From NCBI GenBank assembly GCA_035637315.1, contig DASPXK010000238.1, positions 1 to 12,199 on the forward strand: DNA of 12,199 nt. Reading direction: 5' to 3'. The notes under the pieces were generated by a model. The model did no database searches and was not told the origin of the DNA. It worked only from the letters and a program-made list of their open reading frames with translations. Made by a program: the position numbers and the translations under genes. Shown here one piece after another: positions 1 to 5,626 of this stretch (its first letter is position 1; every line of letters begins with the position of its first letter). The stretch comes from DASPXK01 sp035637315. Lineage in GTDB: Bacteria; Chloroflexota; UBA6077; JACCZL01.

Positions 1-1
1 G

Positions 2-541
2 GCCAACGTGATGGCCACTTCCAGGCTGTGGCGCCAGGTGGCCGAACGGGTCGCCGCTGAGTATCCGGACCTCACTTTCAACCACATGCTGGCCGACGCC
101 TGCGCGATGCAACTGACCCGTCGGCCGACCGACTTCGACGTAATCGTCACCGACAACCTGTTCGGCGACCTGCTGACCGATCTGTCGGCCATGCTGGCCG
201 GCTCGCTTGGGATGCTGCCCTCGGCCAGCCTGGGCCGGGGCAAGCTCGGGCTCTACGAACCGATCCACGGCAGCGCACCGGATATCGCCGGCCAAGGCCT
301 GGCGAACCCGTTGGCCACCATCCTGAGCGTCGGGCTGCTGCTTCGCCACTCGCTGGACCTGGAGGCGGAGGCGCGAGCGGTCGAGTCGGCCGTCGAGCAG
401 GTCCTCGACCGCGGCCTGCGCACGCCCGACACCGCCGCGCCCGGACAGCCGGCCCTGCTGACGGGCGAGATGGGCGACGCCGTCGTTCAAGGGCTGGAGG
501 CCAGGCAACCGGCTGTCGTGGCGTCGCCCGCGCGATCGTAG
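2..541 (+). CDS. leuB: 3-isopropylmalate dehydrogenase, C-terminal part (5' end outside window)
   Basis: This enzyme oxidatively decarboxylates 3-isopropylmalate to 2-oxoisocaproate with NAD in cytoplasmic leucine biosynthesis. The frame is open from the first base of the window, so the N-terminal half lies outside it. The sequence opens with Ala-Asn-Val next to where the catalytic lysine of the family (KANV) would be, followed by TSRLWR. The metal-binding aspartates appear in HMLADACAMQL and in NLFGDLLTD. The NAD-binding loop follows as GLYEPIHGSAPDIAG, then LANPLATILS and a C-terminal helix pair ending EMGD. All of these match LeuB rather than isocitrate dehydrogenase. The last residues, VVASPARS, are a short non-conserved tail. 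It converges on the NCS1 permease with about 25 bases between the stops. No other leu gene is visible. Tartrate dehydrogenases are close relatives, but the motifs fit LeuB best. Confidence 0.93.
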   Translation, partial: ANVMATSRLWRQVAERVAAEYPDLTFNHMLADACAMQLTRRPTDFDVIVTDNLFGDLLTDLSAMLAGSLGMLPSASLGRGKLGLYEPIHGSAPDIAGQGLANPLATILSVGLLLRHSLDLEAEARAVESAVEQVLDRGLRTPDTAAPGQPALLTGEMGDAVVQGLEARQPAVVASPARS

Positions 542-566
542 GCCCAGCGTCCCTCGCCGCTCCCCT

Positions 567-2018
567 CTAGGTCGGCTGGGAGCCCACCGCTCGAACCCTC
601 GCTCGGCCCCAGATGCCGTACAGCCCGCCCGCGATCACCACCGTCGGGATGGTTGCCGTGATGCTGATCCGAAGCTGGGGCGCGCCGAAGGCGATCAACC
701 AGTAGATCGCCGTCCCCAGCGCCAGGCAGACGATCGCCGGCCAGTGGACGCCGCCGCCGTACCAGTATGCCCCGCCATCGGTCCTGAACAGGTCGTCGGT
801 GTAATCCCGGCGCTTGACGAAGAAGTAGTCGACCAGTGCGATGGTCCAGAGCGGGATGACGATCGCGCCGAGGAAGTCCAGGAAGAAGATGTAGCTGCCG
901 AGCAGCTCGGAGGCGAACAAGGGCAGCAAGCTGAGCGGCACCACTATTAGCGCAACGAACAAGAGCAGGGCTCGAATCGAGAGCTTGGCGCGCGGGAAGA
1001 GCTGGGAGATGCCCTGCGCCGAGGCGTAGATGTTGCCGACGTTCGTCGCTACCGTGGCTGCCAGGATGACGAAATAGGCGCCCCAGCCAAAGCCCAGGCG
1101 CGTCGCGACCGAGCTGGGATCAGAGAGCTGGGGGTTGAACTGGCCGGTCTGCACCGCCAGGAACACCACTCCGAGCGCGCCGACGAAGAACCACCAGGTC
1201 TGGGCCAGGTTCGCCCCAACCCAGGGTCCGATCGTGCCGGCCGTCGGCGTCCTCGCGAAGCGTGAGAAGTCGCCGATGAACTCCCACGTCCAGTTGTACG
1301 CCACGAGCAGGTCGACCAGCAGGGCGAACGTGATCACGTAGGTGAACGGGCCGATCGAGGTCGTGAGCCCCGCGGCCGGCGGCTGCCAGGCGAACAGGCT
1401 GCGGAAGCCCCAGCTCGACAGCGCCAGATACGTCTCATACGCTCCGAGCACGATCAGCCCAACCGTCGCGATCCATTCCAGGAGCCGGATCGCGCGGTGG
1501 CCAGCGACGGCGAAGGCGCCCTGAACGACACACGTGACCAGGATGCTGATCGCCATGGGACCCTGAAAGCCTGGCTCGCCAAGGGCCGGCGTGCCAAATA
1601 GGCCCTTGAAGATGAAGCTCGTCCCGATCGAGCCGACGAACACGTTCACCGCGCCCCAACCAAAGCCGAAGATGAGGTAGCCGATGGCCGGCACAATCGA
1701 GCCACGCAGCCCGAAGGCCGGCCGAACGATCGCCACCGAGGCGCCGCCGGTCCTGAAGGCGATGTAGCCGAGCAGGGCCCAGGGAAGGAACGTGATCGGG
1801 CTGACGACCAGGATCAGCAGCAGTGCGCCGGCCAGCCCGGTCCAGCCAGCCATGATGGCGCCGTACAGCCAGGCGGCAGGCAGGCTGCCGGCTCCGAACC
1901 AGAGCGCGGCCTGGTCCCAGAAGCCGAACACCTTGGCCCGCTCTGGGATCTTGTCCAGCGCGCGATACTCGGCTCCGATGATCGCCAGCCCGCGCGCTTC
2001 GGCCGCCGCATCGCCCAT
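567..2018 (-). CDS. NCS1-family permease (purine/cytosine, allantoin or hydantoin type)
   Basis: This is a 483-residue integral membrane symporter of the nucleobase:cation symporter-1 family (CodB/Mhp1-like), expected to import a nucleobase or related ring compound with H+ or Na+. About twelve hydrophobic segments run from residue 37 to 470. Family signatures are RPAFGLRGS (99-107), the GDFSRFAR block (249-256) in the loop after segment 6, NVGNIYASAQG (326-336) and the DYFFVKRRDY block (397-406). The length is typical. Start choice is supported by an AGGAGGTG ribosome site at 2023-2030, six bases before the ATG when measured from its AGGAGG core. It is the last gene of a minus-strand operon, 26 bases after the DinB-like gene. 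The substrate cannot be told from sequence alone; cytosine, uracil, allantoin, hydantoin and thiamine are all possible. Confidence 0.9.
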   Translation of the reverse strand: MGDAAAEARGLAIIGAEYRALDKIPERAKVFGFWDQAALWFGAGSLPAAWLYGAIMAGWTGLAGALLLILVVSPITFLPWALLGYIAFRTGGASVAIVRPAFGLRGSIVPAIGYLIFGFGWGAVNVFVGSIGTSFIFKGLFGTPALGEPGFQGPMAISILVTCVVQGAFAVAGHRAIRLLEWIATVGLIVLGAYETYLALSSWGFRSLFAWQPPAAGLTTSIGPFTYVITFALLVDLLVAYNWTWEFIGDFSRFARTPTAGTIGPWVGANLAQTWWFFVGALGVVFLAVQTGQFNPQLSDPSSVATRLGFGWGAYFVILAATVATNVGNIYASAQGISQLFPRAKLSIRALLLFVALIVVPLSLLPLFASELLGSYIFFLDFLGAIVIPLWTIALVDYFFVKRRDYTDDLFRTDGGAYWYGGGVHWPAIVCLALGTAIYWLIAFGAPQLRISITATIPTVVIAGGLYGIWGRARVRAVGSQPT

Positions 2019-2044
2019 GGGCCACCTCCTGCTGAGTGTGCGTC

Positions 2045-2887
2045 TTAGATCTTGAAGAACAGCCCCCGGAAGCGTTCGGCCAGGGCGTTGTCCCCTGAGA
2101 CGAGCCCGCCGCTCAGGCGCTGAAAGCAGGTCAGCACGAAGTCGCTCGCGTCAAAGCTGAAGGTCGCCGGACAATCGTCGATCCCTCCCTCTTCGTAACT
2201 CAGCGCCCCGCCCGCTACGCTCACCCGCCAGCTTCCGCCGTACACGCCGCTGACCCGGATCCCGCACGTGCAGGCAAGGCCCTCGGCACGCTCGGCGGCC
2301 AGCGTAGCCTGCAGGAGGATGAACATGAACGGAATCAGGGTCCCGGCCGCGTCCTCCGGTATGGGTGCAGAACGGCCCAGCGCTTCGCGGGCATCCCAGC
2401 CATGGACCGAGTAATCCATCAACTGAAACGCGGGATAGAAGCAGGCCGGCACCGGTCCCATGTACACGTGCGCGACCATTTCGCCGCCCCACTGCTGGGC
2501 GTCCAGCTTATCGAACAGCCCGAACATCTCATCCGAGGCGCCCTTCAGGCGCGCGATGATCTGGGCGCGGGGGACGGCCCGAAAGCGGCGGGCGCCCTCG
2601 TCGAGCAGTTTCGGCATGACCCGCAGTCCGAGTGCTTCCGGGGCCGGCTTGCCCGCCCGCGCCAGCCCGAACCGCTCGAGATAGGCCTCGGTCACGTCCA
2701 CCATGTGGCCGACGAGATCGCGTACCTGCCACTCGCCGCACGGCGTAGACGCCTCCCACTCCCCGGCGACGGCGCCATCGATCAGATCGTAGAACGCGGC
2801 GCGTTCAGAGCGGACCACGCCCAGCAGGTGGGCCTTACCGGCGAACTCCATGACGTTGATTCGGGATGGCCTGGTGTCGGTGCTCAT
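2045..2887 (-). CDS. DinB-fold / maleylpyruvate isomerase-like mycothiol-dependent enzyme family protein
   Basis: The 280-residue protein matches the TIGR03083/MDMPI family, soluble metal-binding proteins that include mycothiol-dependent maleylpyruvate isomerase. The N-terminal DinB-like four-helix bundle (about 15-170) carries TPCGEWQVRDLVGH (48-61). The presumed metal ligands are His61 and the Asp158/His162 pair in DYSVHGWD (158-165). The C-terminal part (about 205-278) looks like an SCP2/MDMPI-C domain, with a Gly-Asp (265-266) before the final helix. The start ATG has AGAGGAG seven bases upstream (2894-2900). It begins 15 bases after the AhpD-like selenoprotein gene and ends 26 bases before the permease, so the three are probably cotranscribed. 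The real reaction is unknown; the family name does not prove maleylpyruvate isomerisation. A thiol-linked or detoxification role would fit the redox partner upstream. Confidence 0.82.
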   Translation of the reverse strand: MSTDTRPSRINVMEFAGKAHLLGVVRSERAAFYDLIDGAVAGEWEASTPCGEWQVRDLVGHMVDVTEAYLERFGLARAGKPAPEALGLRVMPKLLDEGARRFRAVPRAQIIARLKGASDEMFGLFDKLDAQQWGGEMVAHVYMGPVPACFYPAFQLMDYSVHGWDAREALGRSAPIPEDAAGTLIPFMFILLQATLAAERAEGLACTCGIRVSGVYGGSWRVSVAGGALSYEEGGIDDCPATFSFDASDFVLTCFQRLSGGLVSGDNALAERFRGLFFKI

Positions 2888-2902
2888 CTGGAACTCCTCT
2901 CG

Positions 2903-3493
2903 CTATGCCGACCGCCGGCGTGCGTCGGCAGCCTTCGGCTCTGAGTGCCCCGGCACGACGCAGTAGAACCCTTGCGCCTCCACTCGCAGGGTCCGATTGA
3001 AGCGGCTCCGAAAATTCTCCAGCGCAACGATGTAGCTTAGCTCGACGATCTGCGCGTCCGAATAGTGCTGGCGCAGGCAATCGAATAGCTCGTCCGAGAC
3101 GTCGTGAGGCAGCCCCGTGGCTGCCTCGGCCAACTCCAGGGCCACCCTCTCGGCCGGGCTGAACAGGGCACTCGTCCGAAATTCGGCCAACGCATGGATC
3201 TTGTCGGCGCTGGCGCCCGCCTCGCTGCCGCCGGCAGCGTTGATGTCTACTCAAAACGGACACCCGACCAGACTGGCGATGCGGACGTTGATCAGCAGTC
3301 GGAGCTGCTCGGGGATCAGCCTGGATTGCGCGACCGCCCGTCCGAGCTGTTTGCCGGCCGTTGCGATAGTCGGCACGTAGGCGGCGACGGCTGTCGAGTT
3401 GAGCACGTGGCCGTAATGCTCCAGGTCGTCGTCCAGCAGGACCCGCGCCTCCGGCGCGGCAGTGTCGCGATCCAGTGGTGGGATCCGAGCCAT
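2903..3493 (-). CDS. AhpD/carboxymuconolactone decarboxylase-like selenoprotein with a CxxU motif (in-frame UGA read as Sec81)
   Basis: One frame of 197 codons runs from the ATG at 3493 to the TAG at 2903, interrupted only by UGA at 3251-3253 (codon 81). The N-terminal half ends VRIASLVGCPF; after the UGA it continues VDINAAGGSEAG, then ADKIHALAEFRTS, without any frame shift. The UGA therefore replaces the second cysteine of the CxxC redox centre of AhpD/CMD proteins (Cys78, position 81). The start is fixed by a near-perfect AGGAGGTGA (3496-3504) five bases before the ATG when measured from its AGGAGG core. A SECIS-like hairpin follows the UGA. Length (196 residues) and the flanking helices suit a single CMD domain. 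The likely role is a thiol/selenol peroxidase or disulfide reductase. It is the first gene of the operon with the DinB-like protein and NCS1 permease. The alternative is a nonsense mutation or assembly error. No sel genes are in the window to prove Sec use. Confidence 0.8.
3223..3239 (-). promoter_or_regulatory. Bacterial SECIS-like hairpin
   Basis: On the minus-strand mRNA, CGCUGCC-GGC-GGCAGCG forms a perfect 7-bp stem with a three-base loop beginning with G. The stem starts 11 bases after the UGA and the loop begins 18 bases after it. As I recall, bacterial SECIS elements have a G in the first two loop positions and a UGA-to-loop distance of roughly 16-37 bases, so geometry and loop both fit. 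The hairpin lies inside the coding region (residues about 85-91), as bacterial SECIS elements do. Strong GC hairpins are also common by chance in GC-rich DNA. Confidence 0.65.
3251..3253 (-). other. In-frame UGA codon, probable selenocysteine insertion site
   Basis: The UGA is codon 81 of the AhpD-like gene and follows codons for Gly-Cys-Pro-Phe. In homologous CMD/AhpD proteins this position is the second cysteine (CPFC or CPYC). A Cys-to-Sec swap at a redox-active position is the standard pattern for selenoproteins. Ordinary gene callers end the upstream piece here and start a second short gene at a TTG near 3190. Confidence 0.78.
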
Positions 3494-3495
3494 CG

Positions 3496-3504
3496 TCACC
3501 TCCT
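3496..3504 (-). promoter_or_regulatory. Strong ribosome binding site of the selenoprotein gene
   Basis: The minus strand reads AGGAGGTGA, a nearly complete anti-16S match, with its AGGAGG core five bases before the ATG at 3493. It fixes the start at MARIPPL and argues that the gene is actively translated rather than decaying. Confidence 0.8.
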
Positions 3505-3625
3505 GACCAGCCACCGGTTTTCTAGCACATCGGGCCCGCGGCCGCGAGGGGAAAGCTGGCAGCAAGTGGATGAATGGAGCGCTCGTAGCCCCTTGGCCCG
3601 GGCCGCTCAAGAGTCGACAGCCAGC

Positions 3626-4555
3626 TCAGAGCGGCAGAGCCAGCTGGGCCTGAGAACAGACAGCGGCTGGCGAGTGCTGAGGCTTGGCTGCGGGGGGCAG
3701 ACGACGGCGCATGTAGTCGTCCACGAAGCCGTACTTGGCGCGGATTCGCTCCACGCGCGCGTCGAGCTTGACGCGATACTCTCTCAGCGCGTACGTGCCG
3801 GGATAGGCCTGCTGGTAGCGTGGCAGCAGGGCCGGGAAGGTTGCGCCCACGAAGCCCAGGTAGTGCTCCTTGACGACCGGCTTCAGACGTAGCGCCGTCG
3901 TGCCCAGGAAGGCGGCCCGGTGCTCGGCCGCGGCCTCGGCGACCGCCTCGATCGACTCGACCGAATCGGTGATGCCCGGCAGGATCGGCGCCAGCAGCAC
4001 CCCGCACCGCACGCCGGCCTCGTTGAGCAGGCGCATGGCGTGGAGGCGCTTTGACGGATTGGCCGTGCCCGGCTCCAGTGTCCGCCATAGCGAGGTGTCG
4101 AGCGTGGTGATGGTGAACGAGATCCGCACCTCGGCCAGCCTGGCTAGCTCGACCAGGATGTCTAGGTCTCGCAGCACCATCGGCGATTTGGTGACCATGC
4201 CCATCGGGTTGCGGACTTCCCGCAAGAGATCGAGGACTCGGCGGGTGATCCGATAGCGGCCCTCGGCCGGCTGGTAGCAGTCGGTGACCGTGCCCAGCGC
4301 GACCAGCTCGCCCTTCCAGCTTGGCCGCCCTAGCTCCTGCTGGAGCACCTCGGCGAAGTTGACCTTGACGAGGATCTTGGTCTCGAAGTCCTCGTCGCCG
4401 TTCATGTCGAAGTACGTGTGCGAGGCGCGCGCGTAACAGTAGTGGCAGGCGTGCGCGCAGCCGCGATAGGGGTTCAGTGACCAGTTGAACGGCATGCCCT
4501 GGACGCGATTGAGGGCCGATTTGCACAGGATCTCGCGATACTGGACCCGAGCCAC
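3626..4555 (-). CDS. SPL / Rv2578c-family radical SAM protein
   Basis: This is a radical S-adenosylmethionine protein of the spore-photoproduct-lyase-like group (COG1533, Rv2578c type). The [4Fe-4S] motif is CX3CX2C within GCAHACHYCYAR, preceded by NWSLNPYRG. Later segments include MVTKSPMVLRDLDIL, the beta-strand ISFTITTLD, APILPGITD and a C-terminal KYGFVDDYMRRR region. I place the start at the GTG at 4555 (309 residues) because a good promoter ends just upstream, so the ATG at 4573 and the TTG-like start at 4630 would lie before or inside the promoter. Neither earlier start has a ribosome site. The messenger would be nearly leaderless. Family members are suspected of a DNA-repair-related reaction, but the substrate is not established. 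The last 25 or so residues are low-complexity and unconserved. It is divergent from parA. Confidence 0.87.
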   Translation of the reverse strand: MARVQYREILCKSALNRVQGMPFNWSLNPYRGCAHACHYCYARASHTYFDMNGDEDFETKILVKVNFAEVLQQELGRPSWKGELVALGTVTDCYQPAEGRYRITRRVLDLLREVRNPMGMVTKSPMVLRDLDILVELARLAEVRISFTITTLDTSLWRTLEPGTANPSKRLHAMRLLNEAGVRCGVLLAPILPGITDSVESIEAVAEAAAEHRAAFLGTTALRLKPVVKEHYLGFVGATFPALLPRYQQAYPGTYALREYRVKLDARVERIRAKYGFVDDYMRRRLPPAAKPQHSPAAVCSQAQLALPL

Positions 4556-4561
4556 GATCCG

Positions 4562-4590
4562 AGCATAGCACATATGTTCTAGGCGGTCAA
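4562..4590 (-). promoter_or_regulatory. Sigma70-type promoter of the radical SAM gene
   Basis: On the minus strand TTGACC (4590-4585) is followed, after exactly 17 bases, by TATGCT (4567-4562). This is a close match to -35 and -10 consensus with ideal spacing. Transcription would start near 4555-4556, at or next to the in-frame GTG at 4555, implying leaderless translation. Confidence 0.6.
4568..4579 (-). promoter_or_regulatory. SOS/LexA-box-like palindrome in the promoter spacer
   Basis: GAACATATGTGC lies between the -35 and -10 elements and differs at one base from the Gram-positive-type LexA box GAAC-N4-GTTC. Its position would block RNA polymerase if bound. The mycobacterial relative Rv2578c is, as I recall with limited certainty, a LexA-regulon member. 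A one-mismatch match is suggestive only. Confidence 0.35.
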
Positions 4591-4658
4591 GGTGTCGGCC
4601 GCCTCGCCACGGCTCGCATAAAATCAACAAACAGCCCTCGGAGGGGACACTCTTGAGG

Positions 4659-4664
4659 TATAGT
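4659..4664 (+). promoter_or_regulatory. Possible -10 element for parA
   Basis: TATAGT matches five of six consensus bases and lies about 74 bases before the parA start. No convincing -35 element sits 16-18 bases upstream, so this is a weak call. Confidence 0.25.
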
Positions 4665-4737
4665 GGCGCTCGGCCGGGCGTCCCGACCTTTGCGCGAGGC
4701 GGGCCAGCTGTCGACCGGCTGAGGGGAGTGCGAGAAG

Positions 4738-5514
4738 GTGATCGTGGCGGTCGCGACCCAGAAGGGTGGCAGCGCGAAGACCACCACGGTGGTCAACCTC
4801 GCGGCTGCGCTCGCCGAACGGGGCCACACCACGCTGGCGGTTGACCTGGACGGCCAGGGCCACGCCACTCACTGGTTGCTCGGGCCGGCGGCCCGCCAGA
4901 ATGGGCCGTTCGTACAGGACTGGCTGGAAGGCCGCGCGGACCCGGCCGACGTGGTGCGGTCGAGTGGCTGGCCCGGGCTAGACTTGGTGCCCGCCAACCT
5001 GGCCCTCAACCGCCTGCGCGATCGGCTCGAAGGCGCGCGGCGAGCGTCCGAAGCGCGGCTTCTGGCCAGTCGGCTGCGCGGGCTGAGCGAGCGCTACGCC
5101 TGGGTGCTCATCGACTGCCCGGCCGGGCTGAACGGCCTGACCGTCAATGCGCTCGCGGCCGCCGATCGGCTGCTGGTCCCGGTCGCGCCACCCGACCCGC
5201 TGGCCGTCGACGGCACCCACCACGTCCTGGTCACCCTGGAGCGAATAGCCCGCGACACGAACTCGCGGCTGAGCCTGCTCGGCGTTCTGGTCGCCAACGC
5301 CCAGCTCCGGCGGGCCTCAGAGCGGCGACAGGTAGAGCAGCTCCGCGCCGATCGGCTACCGGTCTTCGCCACCCAGATCCCCGCCAGCGCGCGGGTGGGG
5401 GCCGCCGCCGAGGCACACGAGACGATCCTGGCCTACGCTCCCAACAGCGGCCCGGCCATCGCCTACCGCGCTCTCGCCGAGGAGGTTGAGAAGGCTGCCC
5501 GTCGCTCGCGCTGA
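4738..5514 (+). CDS. ParA-family ATPase (orphan)
   Basis: The 258-residue protein is a deviant-Walker ATPase of the ParA/Soj/MinD class, which bind DNA or membranes as ATP dimers to position a cargo. The P-loop is KGGSAKTTT (9-17), with signature Lys9 and catalytic-type Lys14. Walker A' follows as VDLDGQGHAT (35-44) and Walker B as VLIDCPAG (123-130, Asp126). Canonical proteins have a proline in the DxDPQG motif; here glycine (39) replaces it. The C-terminal half contains the usual LGVLVANAQ strand. The GTG start is preceded by GAGGGGAG. There is no ParB, parS-like cluster or replication gene nearby, so chromosome segregation is not implied. It may position another cellular structure. It stands alone, divergent from the radical SAM gene and convergent with the dehydrogenase. 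Confidence 0.88.
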   Translation: MIVAVATQKGGSAKTTTVVNLAAALAERGHTTLAVDLDGQGHATHWLLGPAARQNGPFVQDWLEGRADPADVVRSSGWPGLDLVPANLALNRLRDRLEGARRASEARLLASRLRGLSERYAWVLIDCPAGLNGLTVNALAAADRLLVPVAPPDPLAVDGTHHVLVTLERIARDTNSRLSLLGVLVANAQLRRASERRQVEQLRADRLPVFATQIPASARVGAAAEAHETILAYAPNSGPAIAYRALAEEVEKAARRSR

Positions 5515-5522
5515 GAGCGGTT

Positions 5523-5626
5523 CCCAGATCAACCACCAAGCCACAAAGACGCCAAGATCACTTATGCACGCCTTCCCCGTCGTGGTGTCTTGGTGTCTTC
5601 GTGTCTTGGTGGTGACTCTGTCTGGG
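5523..5626. repeat. Large inverted repeat (HEDTKTPR-encoding type) between convergent genes
   Basis: Two arms of 28-29 bases, 5529-5557 and 5588-5615, are near-perfect inverted copies built on the motif CCACCAAG..ACAAAGAC..CCAAGA. The outer bases CCCAGA (5523-5528) and TCTGGG (5621-5626) also pair. The right arm is made of TGTCTT units spaced by two bases. The spacer is about 30 bases. The element can fold on either strand and sits 8 bases after the parA stop, so it may act as a bidirectional terminator. Similar sequences are widely dispersed in Chloroflexota and other environmental genomes, from memory. It also overlaps the 3' end of the dehydrogenase gene. Confidence 0.75.

Noticed and set aside
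542..580. CCCAGC/GCTGGG pairing between leuB and the permease as a bidirectional terminator
   Set aside because: The stem is six bases with a 26-base loop and no T-rich tail, too weak to call.
3537..3546. CGCGGCCGCG palindrome upstream of the selenoprotein gene as an operator
   Set aside because: Short GC palindromes are expected in DNA of this composition, and no clear promoter surrounds it.
2903..3610. Reading the AhpD-like region as a pseudogene or as two separate small genes
   Set aside because: The only lesion is a UGA exactly at a redox cysteine. The frame is kept, the ribosome site is strong, and a SECIS-like hairpin follows. The second piece would have to begin at a TTG with no upstream site. 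The nonsense-mutation option stays open until sel genes or reads are checked.
3104..3892. Long plus-strand open frame (262 codons) across the selenoprotein and the radical SAM 3' end
   Set aside because: It is antisense to two recognisable genes, has no domain and a composition typical of a GC-rich shadow frame. It is open partly because the Sec codon reads TCA on this strand.
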